Source of the DNA: a virus | Length of the DNA stretch: 50,851 bases | Strand: one strand, 5' to 3' | Virus record (IMG/VR): IMGVR_UViG_3300021171_000016 | Location: 1 to 50,851 of that record | Shown: piece after piece, positions 36,987-44,812 of the stretch | Numbering within the stretch: position 1 is the first letter of the stretch | How the letters are laid out: the number at the start of each line of letters is the position of its first letter | The notes under the pieces: model-generated | Told to the model about the DNA's origin: nothing | What the model saw: only the letters and a program-made list of their open reading frames with translations | The model's database searches: none | Translations under genes and position numbers: made by a program

Positions 36987-39425
36987 TTAGCTCCCCGAGT
37001 CGTTGCCTTCATAACCTTGGTTGATGGTTGTTGTCGTCGCGCCTGTTGTGCGACCCGTACCGCTGCGGATGCCGACCGTCGTAACGCTTAATATGCCGTC
37101 CGGTTCGGACACGCCACTCCCACCCGACGCCATCTCAAACAGTGTGCAAGTAACGAGGCCGCTGGATAGGTTAACGAAACCCTCACCCACGATGATACGA
37201 ACCTCGGTAGTCGCGGCGAACGCAGCCCAGGTCGCGATGTAGAACAACTCGGATCGCTGATATACATAGCCATCAACTAACGAGGTTGGTATGGCAACGG
37301 TCTGCCCGTTCGTGTAGTTGGTCGGGCCGAAGACCTCGACCGCGACCACACTCTCGCGGATGTTGTCGTTGATCTGCTTCATCGTTGTGAAGGGAAGCGT
37401 TGACCCAGGTAGCAAGTTCGTAGGGTTAACTTCCTTGAACTGATTAGCGAGTGATGTGTAAGCTAACGGGCTTGGCTTGAAAAGCGTTAGCACGCCGTTG
37501 GTCATCGTTCCGGTTACGGAGGTAAAGTTGAAACCTCCCCAGCCCGTTGGCGGCACGACGGGAGCTGATACACCTGCGACAATAGGAATCACTTGCGGCG
37601 AACCGAGAGCGACCGTGTACGGCGTTCCAGCGTACCATTGAATCGTGATGCTTGTTGCGTTATCTCCTGAACCATTGGCGAATGTAACCTGATCCACGCC
37701 AGCCAACAGGACAGAACTATATTCGTACCAGCTTGGTGTGCTGGTCCAATAGTTGCCTCCGTTGGGCTTTGCGTTGACGTTCTCGGTTGTGTAAAGCGTC
37801 GGCATAACCTGGCGGCTGCAAAGCGCGAACACAGCGACACGGCCCGCACCCGACACGGTAAGCACGCCGTTGCCAGGGTCCCAGGTTTGCACGGTGACCG
37901 AGACCGCGCCTCCGGTTACTGACGAGCTAAAATTGTTTAAGAAAGAGTTGTTACCAGGCTGTGTGTACGAACCGCCAGCCGTGTTCCATCTCATGCAAGT
38001 CATCATCGCGCATTGGCTGTAAGGGTAGACAAAGCCATCTACGGGCGAGACCGGGTTGCCAGTCGATTGCCCGTTGACAAACTCTCCCAGGTAGATACAT
38101 TCCACCTTCACCGCCGCGAGCTTCGAGTTCTGCTCCATCGCTGACAGGAAATCCGTTCGATATGCACTGCCAACCTGAAACGAACTATCTACAACGTCGG
38201 TATAGGTTGGTGATGGCACGGCCAAAGTAATGTTAGTCTTCTGCCGTTGAGCAATTGTGTACACGCCCAGAATCCCATCCGAGCTTTGAATCGGCGGGTG
38301 ATCGGCATGGACCCACGAATACCATTCCTCGCAGAATACAAGACCTGTCTGCTGCACAACCCGCCAGTTAGCGATCCACAAAGCTTCCTCGCCCGAGGCC
38401 CAGCCCGACGACGGGTTGACTGACGACCTCACCATCCAGATAAAGGAGCACTCATCGTACTGGTACTCATAGCCATCAGTTGGCGAAACGGGAAGATTCA
38501 CGAACTGGCCATTGGAATATTCGCCATAAAAGAACTCAATCCCAACCATCCCAAAGGCTGCATTCTCAGAAAGCTTCATCAGGTCGAACCCTCGCGCAGG
38601 ACCATTGGCCGCGAAATTCGCAAGGGACACATCTGAGAACCCAGGCTCGTGCGTCAGGACAAGCGAATCCGTGAGCACGACGTAGAGCCCTTGCAGGGTA
38701 GAGGCCGCGAAATAGTTGTAATCGTTTGGGTCGCCTCCCTCGATATACTGGTTCTGGTTGACGCCAATAGAAAGGTTGCCATCTACGCCAGCCGTAGGAT
38801 TGTCGAGCAAAGCGAGATTCGGATACGGGGAAGACTCGTTCAAGTCAACCTGTTTCGTGCCCGAGGTCGCGATGCCAAAGGCCTGTGTGTCGCTCGGCAA
38901 AGCCGACAGCACCATACTGAAGAAGCCAACAATGACTGAGGTCGCGGTCGTCGGCGGCTGCTCAATCGTCACATTAATTTGCGTGTGTTGATTCTCGTAC
39001 TTCTGGCTGTGCCCTGTGTTGTAGGTTGTCGGCGTGTTCTGATTCGCGTTGACTTGCAACCCGCCATAAGTGGAGATGCCAGTCACGTTGGTGTACTCTG
39101 CGAGCATCCCCGTGACGAACTGCGTCTCATCCCCTCCGCTCGTCATCTGAATAGTAATGTGGGAGATTGCCAGCGCTCGCAGGCAGGCCCACAACTCAAT
39201 CCGGTCGCCGCCAAGCGTCCCGGTTGCCAAGCATTCCCATTGGTTGATCTGACTTCCAAAGGCATTATTTCCGAGGTTATCGGTGACACTTGCAACCGAG
39301 TCCGTGCCATCAGCTAGAGCGATACCAACCAGCAGACAATTTCCCAGGGCCGTGGTCCTGGTAATCGTCAGAGTGGTTGCGTTTGCGGTCGCCGAGGTTG
39401 TGCCTACTAAAACTGGTTGAGCCAT
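36987..39425 (-). CDS. Large tail or fibre protein with internal repeats
   Basis: An 812-residue protein between the distal tail genes and the collagen-like gene. Three related segments carry the pattern N-G-Q-x-x-x-x-P-x-S-x-x-D-G-[YF]-x-Y at about residues 298, 443 and 700, each after an E-x-[FI]-Y/F-x-G-x-Y-like strand. The N-terminus is Thr/Ala-rich (A-T-T-L-T-I-T-R). Repeated beta modules of this sort suit receptor-binding or tail-tip fibres. Not assigned to a known family. Confidence 0.65.
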   Translation of the reverse strand: MAQPVLVGTTSATANATTLTITRTTALGNCLLVGIALADGTDSVASVTDNLGNNAFGSQINQWECLATGTLGGDRIELWACLRALAISHITIQMTSGGDETQFVTGMLAEYTNVTGISTYGGLQVNANQNTPTTYNTGHSQKYENQHTQINVTIEQPPTTATSVIVGFFSMVLSALPSDTQAFGIATSGTKQVDLNESSPYPNLALLDNPTAGVDGNLSIGVNQNQYIEGGDPNDYNYFAASTLQGLYVVLTDSLVLTHEPGFSDVSLANFAANGPARGFDLMKLSENAAFGMVGIEFFYGEYSNGQFVNLPVSPTDGYEYQYDECSFIWMVRSSVNPSSGWASGEEALWIANWRVVQQTGLVFCEEWYSWVHADHPPIQSSDGILGVYTIAQRQKTNITLAVPSPTYTDVVDSSFQVGSAYRTDFLSAMEQNSKLAAVKVECIYLGEFVNGQSTGNPVSPVDGFVYPYSQCAMMTCMRWNTAGGSYTQPGNNSFLNNFSSSVTGGAVSVTVQTWDPGNGVLTVSGAGRVAVFALCSRQVMPTLYTTENVNAKPNGGNYWTSTPSWYEYSSVLLAGVDQVTFANGSGDNATSITIQWYAGTPYTVALGSPQVIPIVAGVSAPVVPPTGWGGFNFTSVTGTMTNGVLTLFKPSPLAYTSLANQFKEVNPTNLLPGSTLPFTTMKQINDNIRESVVAVEVFGPTNYTNGQTVAIPTSLVDGYVYQRSELFYIATWAAFAATTEVRIIVGEGFVNLSSGLVTCTLFEMASGGSGVSEPDGILSVTTVGIRSGTGRTTGATTTTINQGYEGNDSGS

Positions 39426-39427
39426 AG

Positions 39428-40855
39428 TTATCCTAGAGTGTTCGCGGCCACGCCCGAAGCCATCACGCCAGCCGTGGAGGACTGAAACATATACGTTGCC
39501 TTGTCGGCAGTCGAATCGCTTGCGTAGTTGCCTTCCGACGAAGGCGCAATCTCGAAGCTACCGAACGTGGACAGGTAACTTGCGTCAATCAGGGTGAAGG
39601 TAAGAATGCCCGTCTTGAAGGCCCACTTCTTGTTGGTAATCTCAAAGAGCTTGTTCGTGATTCCCATTGTCCCGGTCGTGCGGTTCGGCACCTGGGCGTG
39701 TGTCACGCTGACCAAGTCGCCAGATTCGTAGAGACAAGTATCGAGGTGCGTGTCCGCTGAACCGGAGTCGAACATCAAAGACTTGTTGCCGTACCGCAGG
39801 AATATCAACCGCGCCACGAGCAAGGAAATAATGTAGCCCTGGAAGCCTGACCGCAGGCCGTCCGCTGCGACAACCATCTCACCGATGATGCCGAACCGGG
39901 TCAGCGATGGACCATACTCGTTAATCGTCTGCGAGAGATAGTTCGTCGTGCCGTTTGGTAGATCATCGTCGCGATCAAACTGTGTCTCGATGAGGTTAAT
40001 CATCTCCGACTGCTCCGCTGTCGGAACCGATGTAAAGGTGTGGATGTTGAAATTCCCCAACGCGACCGGACCCGCCAACGGATAAAAGAAACGCACCGTA
40101 AGCATCCCAGCGGCGTTCATGTGGAGATAACCGCCAAGTGGCTTGAGCAACTGCTGCTTGATGAAGTCCAGCGCCATAGGCGCCTGCGTTAAATGGAAGA
40201 CAAAGTTAACGCCGTTGAATGGTCCTGCGATGTAGGCATTAATCGTAGTGAAGTCAATCATGGTCAGCGGGAAGGTTTTCGTTCCCAACTGAAGCCCTGT
40301 CTGCGTCTGCAGGATACTGAGCAGAATCGAGAGCGGGTTGCCGTTCAACGTCTTGATGTTGGCCGAACTAGTCACGCCTCCATTATCGGCGGTCGTGTAG
40401 ATGACCTGATTAAGATAGCCAGAGAAGTCGAGGCAACTGAAAGCGTATTCCAGGTTAGCATTCACGCTTCCGACCGCGTCGATGTAACCAACAAAGACGG
40501 TGACGAAGTCCGCATAGGCGAGTCCGAGGAAGCCGTGTTGCACGGTGACCGTGCTGCCCTCGAACACGAAGCCTGGGAAATCTCCAGTTATGGCTGCTTT
40601 CTGATCCTGTACCGTGAAGGTTAGGTTGCCGACATTCGCGCCTCCGTCCAGGTCGTTAACGGAATAGGTGTAATCGTCTGGCCCGCCATCCATCAGCCAC
40701 GGGTAGAGGGTCGGACCTGTGTAACCGGACGGCGTCACGTTCAGCAGGTTCGTGAAGGCACGAGAGTACCCAGCAATCGTGATGATAAATTGCTGGGTGA
40801 CACTCGTCACAGGCTGCGCGATCTTTGCTAAGTAGTTTGCCGTCGCTGTAATCAT
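39428..40855 (-). CDS. Distal tail or baseplate protein
   Basis: A 475-residue protein directly after the 137-residue tail gene. Features include G-G-P-D-D-Y-T-Y-S-V and H-G-F-L-G-L-A-Y-A-D-F-V-T-V-F-V-G-Y-I-D, with repeated beta segments, consistent with a hub or distal tail protein. Start and the previous stop overlap (ATGA). Exact family not fixed. Confidence 0.7.
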   Translation of the reverse strand: MITATANYLAKIAQPVTSVTQQFIITIAGYSRAFTNLLNVTPSGYTGPTLYPWLMDGGPDDYTYSVNDLDGGANVGNLTFTVQDQKAAITGDFPGFVFEGSTVTVQHGFLGLAYADFVTVFVGYIDAVGSVNANLEYAFSCLDFSGYLNQVIYTTADNGGVTSSANIKTLNGNPLSILLSILQTQTGLQLGTKTFPLTMIDFTTINAYIAGPFNGVNFVFHLTQAPMALDFIKQQLLKPLGGYLHMNAAGMLTVRFFYPLAGPVALGNFNIHTFTSVPTAEQSEMINLIETQFDRDDDLPNGTTNYLSQTINEYGPSLTRFGIIGEMVVAADGLRSGFQGYIISLLVARLIFLRYGNKSLMFDSGSADTHLDTCLYESGDLVSVTHAQVPNRTTGTMGITNKLFEITNKKWAFKTGILTFTLIDASYLSTFGSFEIAPSSEGNYASDSTADKATYMFQSSTAGVMASGVAANTLG

Positions 40856-41265
40856 GAGCTATACACCGCTCCTGGGCCAACGTAGAGAAGCATGTTGATC
40901 TTCAAGGAATACCAGCCGGGTGCAATCCACGCCGGAACGACCTTCTCATCTTCAAGTGTGTACTCGAAGAACGTCGTCTCAATAGTATTGTCGGGAAAAT
41001 AAGTGAAGTTGGCACCTGACAACGCGAACATTAAGAAAGCATTCCACGCCGTCAGGTCGCTCGAAGGTATGCTGGTAAAGTTAAGAGCCAGCCGCTGGTC
41101 GATGCGCTCGAAGACGCTCTGCTTCTCGCCCGCCGACGTTATCGAGTCGTGTCGCGTAGCATCGAGCGAATCGAACCCTGGCTTCTTTGTTGGAGGCCAT
41201 GTCGGGCTGAAGTCAACAATGCCCGACCCGGCGTTGTATGCGAACTTTGGAAACGGAATGCTCAT
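40852..41265 (-). CDS. Distal tail protein, small
   Basis: A 137-residue beta-rich protein that overlaps both the tape measure (by 4 bases) and the next gene. F-P-K-F-A-Y-N-A-G and P-G-W-Y-S-L-K-I-N-M-L-L are visible. Position after the tape measure suggests a Dit-like or tail-tip component. Confidence 0.65.
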   Translation of the reverse strand: MSIPFPKFAYNAGSGIVDFSPTWPPTKKPGFDSLDATRHDSITSAGEKQSVFERIDQRLALNFTSIPSSDLTAWNAFLMFALSGANFTYFPDNTIETTFFEYTLEDEKVVPAWIAPGWYSLKINMLLYVGPGAVYSS

Positions 41266-43277
41266 GCTGACCTCTTCGTGACGCGAAGTGAGTTACTCGA
41301 ATGCAGCGCTCCCACGCCCGTGCGAACCTGCCGACTCATCTGCTTCATCACCTTCGTTAGGTTGTCGGGCGAAATCATGCCTTGCACATTCCAGTGATGG
41401 TGCGTGTCACCACCTCCACCCTGGGGCATCATCTCGGCAATCTTAGAAGCGATGTGCTCCATTGCCTTCGGATCGCTCAATGGTAAAACACCCTCAGTGG
41501 TTCCTGGCACCTCGCCAAGCATCGCGAGGGTCGGGCCAGTAACAAGTCCACCCACCGCGAACCGCTGCACGTTCGTTGACTGTGATGGCCCCGTGGCCGC
41601 TCCGCTGCCAGTGGTCTGAATGCTTCCACCCTGCGGCCCGGTTGACCCACCCTTCGCGCCTGACCCGGAACCACCACTCGCTGAAGCGCTAATCTCAGCA
41701 CCAGCCACACCACAGGCTAACGCAGCCGCTTCCCACATTGCCGCCGAGGCAAAGTCGTGGGCAGCGGCATCCCCGTTCCACCATTCGCCGATGGCTTTCG
41801 CGAGCGAGGCCATCGCTTGAACTTGGCAGTATTGGCCCAGGGCCGAGACGGCCTGACCCGCTGCGCCTTCCATTGCCGAGGCCCAGGACTTCGCGCCAGA
41901 TGCGGCCTCGATGAATCCCGCAGCCATCTTGGAACCGAACGACCCCGCGAGTTCCTGAATCACACCCAACTCGAAGCCTGTCGTCTTTGCCGTCGTGCCA
42001 TAACCCTTCAGGGCCTTGTCGGCTTCCTCCACGCGCTTCTTAAACTCGGCGAGAGCTATGTCGTCTTTAATGCCCGACGCGGTAAAGGCATCGAGTTCTT
42101 TCTTAGCGAATGTGAGGTTAGCCGCGAGGTCCGTCTTGAGGGTTATCCCCATGTTGCTCGCAGCCTTTGCGCCGTCCTTCAACGCCCGGTTGACGTTATC
42201 AAGGCTCGGCATAAAGCTGGTAATGACCTCGGGAACGGACAGCAAGTCCGAAGCCATCGCAGCAGCCAAGGCTTTTGCATCAGCCTCTTGCTTGATGAAT
42301 TCTTTGCGTTCGCGATCCGTTTTATCCTGCGTCAGCTTGAGCCATTTTTCATAGCCAGCCAACTGATATTTATATACCGCGTCGGCGTCCTCTTGGGCGT
42401 TCTTTTCGTCCTGCAGTTTCACATCGTCGGAGGCCGCTTTCTTTGCGAGGTTCCTGGCCCGCTCGGCGTCAGCAGCATTGTTCTTGCGGGTTTCCTCCCG
42501 CGTGTCGGCTTTCTGTTTTTCAAAGTCAATCGTTTCGGTTGACCCCATTGTCCAGTCAGCAAACCTCATCGCGGCTGTGAGTGTCTTCTCCCACCACTTG
42601 GGCTGCTCTTCCAGCTTCTTGTTTTCCGCACCCAGCCAGGTATCAATGTCTTTGAGGTCACCTATTAGCTTGTCGCCAATTTCTAGTCGCTTTAATTCGC
42701 GTGCCGAATCCCCGAAGCGCTGCAGGGCCTTCGCCGACTTCTCCGCTTCAGCTGTGTACTTGGCAATCTCAGCGTTGGAGTCCTTGATGGCCTGATCCGA
42801 GGCTCGCATGGCGTCGGTAAAAATATAGGTGTTGCTAATCCAGTCTGTTAGTTTCTCGGTTCCTTTGACCAAGGCCTCGACCAAGAACAGGACGGCGGTC
42901 GCCGAGAAGGCTGCCGACAGAATGCCTTGCATTGGGCCGAGTGAAGCCAAGAATGAGGTGACATGGCGCGGGAGACGGATGCCAGTAGCTTCGGCCAACA
43001 GCATAGCTTCGCCGCGAGCCTCTTTGAACGATCCGGCGACACGCTTATTAGTGTCAACGATTGTCTCGCCCGCGTTCTCGACGTTCTCTCCGGTTGCATC
43101 AAATTCTACGCCGAGATTGTTGACATCAACGCCCAGGCCTTGCACGGCTGTGCGAACACCTGCAAGGCGACCGGGAATAGCCTCAACCCGAGTCATGCCT
43201 CCGTCGAGTTGTGTCGTGTTGGCGAGGAAGGTAAAGACTGCATCGCCTACGTTTATTCCCGTTCCGCCGTCAGGCAT
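41262..43277 (-). CDS. Tape measure protein
   Basis: A 671-residue mostly helical protein. It starts with a hydrophobic phage-tail region (D-A-V-F-T-F-L-A-N-T-T-Q-L), has a predicted membrane-like segment (I-L-S-A-A-F-S-A-T-A-V-L-F-L), long Ala/Lys coiled coils in the middle and a Gly/Ser-rich C-terminal part with a G-D-T-H-H-H-W tail-tip end. It sets tail length, which at the usual 0.15 nm per residue is about 100 nm. The ATG overlaps the frameshifted chaperone stop (TAATG). Confidence 0.85.
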   Translation of the reverse strand: MPDGGTGINVGDAVFTFLANTTQLDGGMTRVEAIPGRLAGVRTAVQGLGVDVNNLGVEFDATGENVENAGETIVDTNKRVAGSFKEARGEAMLLAEATGIRLPRHVTSFLASLGPMQGILSAAFSATAVLFLVEALVKGTEKLTDWISNTYIFTDAMRASDQAIKDSNAEIAKYTAEAEKSAKALQRFGDSARELKRLEIGDKLIGDLKDIDTWLGAENKKLEEQPKWWEKTLTAAMRFADWTMGSTETIDFEKQKADTREETRKNNAADAERARNLAKKAASDDVKLQDEKNAQEDADAVYKYQLAGYEKWLKLTQDKTDRERKEFIKQEADAKALAAAMASDLLSVPEVITSFMPSLDNVNRALKDGAKAASNMGITLKTDLAANLTFAKKELDAFTASGIKDDIALAEFKKRVEEADKALKGYGTTAKTTGFELGVIQELAGSFGSKMAAGFIEAASGAKSWASAMEGAAGQAVSALGQYCQVQAMASLAKAIGEWWNGDAAAHDFASAAMWEAAALACGVAGAEISASASGGSGSGAKGGSTGPQGGSIQTTGSGAATGPSQSTNVQRFAVGGLVTGPTLAMLGEVPGTTEGVLPLSDPKAMEHIASKIAEMMPQGGGGDTHHHWNVQGMISPDNLTKVMKQMSRQVRTGVGALHSSNSLRVTKRSA

Positions 43278-43884
43278 TATCTAACCTCCGTTACCGTGAT
43301 GTTGTGCATCTTGAAGAAGTCCGCGTTTGACACAACCCGCGCATGGAGAGGCAAGTGCCGCTCGGTTCGCTCTCGTGGCAAGAGGCGAATGTTGCGCTTG
43401 ATAAACATCAAGGCAAGAAGTTCTTCTGTCCAATGTGCATTTATGTAAGCTGGTGTGAGGTGCCAGTCCGCCAGCGCAATCTCGTAAAGCGCTCCTACTG
43501 ACGCGCTCTCACTACCTTGGTCACTGCTTCGAGTTGCGCCAAAAAAGGGAACGCGACGGACATAATCGACGAGAACGCCAGAGCAAGTTGCTCTTCGGTT
43601 GCCTCCAACATGATCTTATCTTTGGGAAGGTCGGGGGCATAGCTGAATACCATCTCACAAAGCTTCTCGGGAAACTTTGTTAGCGTGGCGATGAGGCCTG
43701 CGGAGATGCGCTTGTCAGTGGGTGTGTCTTGATAACCGGAAAGAATGGCGGAGAACTCAGCGCTCATCGTCTCGCGCCATGCCATCTGCGGCGTAATGGC
43801 GAGCGGCGTGATGGAATACTTCTCCGAGCCGAGCGTGACTTCAAAGGGTGCCTTAGAAAGGATTTGTTCTTCGGTGCGGTTCAT
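43277..43884 (-). CDS. Tail assembly chaperone, frameshift product (G-T)
   Basis: The first 115 codons are those of the 129-residue gene at 43495-43884. At TTTTTTG (43546-43540) a -1 shift continues for 87 codons to a TAA at 43277, giving 202 residues. The -1 frame reads G-A-T-R-S-S-D and then a well-folded helical tail (Y-E-I-A-L-A-D-W-H-L-T-P-A-Y, E-E-L-L-A-L-M-F-I-K-R). It lacks its own start and overlaps the tape measure ATG, exactly as expected for lambda G-GT-type chaperones. Confidence 0.8.
43495..43884 (-). CDS. Tail assembly chaperone, unshifted product (G)
   Basis: A 129-residue protein between tail tube and tape measure. E-V-T-L-G-S-E-K-Y-S-I-T-P-L-A-I-T and a helical C-terminus, ending V-V-R-A-R-Q. 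In this position lambda-type chaperone pairs hold the tape measure before the tail tube assembles. Most ribosomes end here; a fraction shift at the slippery site. Confidence 0.8.
   Translation of the reverse strand: MNRTEEQILSKAPFEVTLGSEKYSITPLAITPQMAWRETMSAEFSAILSGYQDTPTDKRISAGLIATLTKFPEKLCEMVFSYAPDLPKDKIMLEATEEQLALAFSSIMSVAFPFLAQLEAVTKVVRARQ
43540..43546 (-). other. Programmed -1 frameshift slippery site TTTTTTG
   Basis: On the minus strand T-TTT-TTG follows the 0-frame codons CCT-TTT-TTG, so both tRNAs can re-pair after a -1 step. CCCTTTT overlaps it and is a second possible heptamer. The -1 frame is open for 87 codons and stops at the tape measure start. Confidence 0.8.
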
Positions 43885-43909
43885 TGGTCGCCTCGTGGTG
43901 AAATGTTGT

Positions 43910-43935
43910 GAGGCGACTGCTGCTACAGTCGCCTC
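43910..43935 (-). terminator. Hairpin after the small membrane gene
   Basis: GAGGCGACT (43910-43918) and AGTCGCCTC (43927-43935), a perfect 9-bp stem with an 8-base loop, just past the 62-residue gene. No T-run on the minus strand. Probably sets the ratio between tail tube and chaperone messages. Confidence 0.55.
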
Positions 43936-43946
43936 GGGTTCAAAAT

Positions 43947-44135
43947 TTACAGCGTTGCAACAGCCGTGTTAATGGCCGTGTGCGCCTTGGCTGTCAGCGC
44001 GGCAATCGCGGCCTTCGATTCGGTATCGAGGACAGTCGCCTCTTTGACAAACCAAGACTTAATCTCCCGACAAATCGCGGGACAGAACACACCGACCGCA
44101 ACGCCTGCGGCCATGAAGACTACGGGTTCGAGCAT
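43947..44135 (-). CDS. Small protein with N-terminal membrane span
   Basis: A 62-residue protein with one hydrophobic segment at its start (P-V-V-F-M-A-A-G-V-A-V-G-V-F) and a helical tail. GGAGAA lies just upstream. Not expected between tail tube and chaperones; role unknown. Confidence 0.6.
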   Translation of the reverse strand: MLEPVVFMAAGVAVGVFCPAICREIKSWFVKEATVLDTESKAAIAALTAKAHTAINTAVATL

Positions 44136-44157
44136 GAGGTTTCTCCTTAAATGTTAG

Positions 44158-44184
44158 GGAGTGCGAGGCTTTGCCTCACACTCC
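44158..44184 (-). terminator. Hairpin after the tail tube gene
   Basis: GGAGTG-C-GAGGC (44158-44169), loop TTT, GCCTC-A-CACTCC (44173-44184): 11 pairs with one mismatch. It directly follows the tail tube stop and likely stabilises or trims this abundant message. Confidence 0.65.
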
Positions 44185-44191
44185 GGGTTGA

Positions 44192-44767
44192 TTAGCTGCC
44201 CGACTGGAATACATCGTAGATCTTGAACAGGACCGTCCCGCTGATCTTGCGAGCGTCGAAGGTTACGGGGATGATGACCTTGTCCTTGCGGGTCATCTTC
44301 AGCGTAACTGCGGCCATCGCGATAGCCTTCTGCATGATGACGACGCGGACGAGGTTCGTCCCTGGCGCAGGGCCTTGCACGCCGACCATCGTATACTGCA
44401 ACGGCAACGAACCCACGGTCACGGCTTCGTACTCGTTAGCAATCAAGTCATTGAACAATGACGAGGCCGAGATAGCCGCGTTAAGGTTGGCCAGAGTGGC
44501 CTCGGCCAAGTGTGCCGAGACTACGAACTTTTCTTTCTCCAGGATGTCGAGAACAGGGGCCGCTTCCTCGTCAACCGTAATCTCCTTGATGGTCGGCGTG
44601 TAGGTCAGGTCGATGCCCGAGTCCGTGTATCCAACAGCGACCCAGGGGGCAAGCCAAACAACCGGGTTCTCTCCGTGTTGATCGAAGACAGGTTGAGCCG
44701 TGCCCAGAGGTGCGATGTATATCAACCCAGGCCCGGCGACTACGTTTGTTGCATTCGGTTCACTCAT
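44192..44767 (-). CDS. Major tail (tube) protein
   Basis: A 191-residue protein with T-N-V-V-A-G-P-G-L-I-Y-I-A-P and V-G-Y-T-D-S-G-I-D-L-T-Y-T, typical of a siphophage tail tube N-terminus, and a C-terminal strand region (V-F-K-I-Y-D-V-F-Q). It assembles into hexameric rings around the tape measure. Followed by a hairpin. Confidence 0.8.
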   Translation of the reverse strand: MSEPNATNVVAGPGLIYIAPLGTAQPVFDQHGENPVVWLAPWVAVGYTDSGIDLTYTPTIKEITVDEEAAPVLDILEKEKFVVSAHLAEATLANLNAAISASSLFNDLIANEYEAVTVGSLPLQYTMVGVQGPAPGTNLVRVVIMQKAIAMAAVTLKMTRKDKVIIPVTFDARKISGTVLFKIYDVFQSGS

Positions 44768-44812
44768 TTAATTCTCCTTTGTTCGGGTCGCCGCTGGGCT
44801 AACCGGATTTTG

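Noticed and set aside
41757-42542. Plus-strand ORF of 261 codons opposite the tape measure
   Set aside because: Antisense shadow of the Ala/Lys-rich coiled coil; no start signal.
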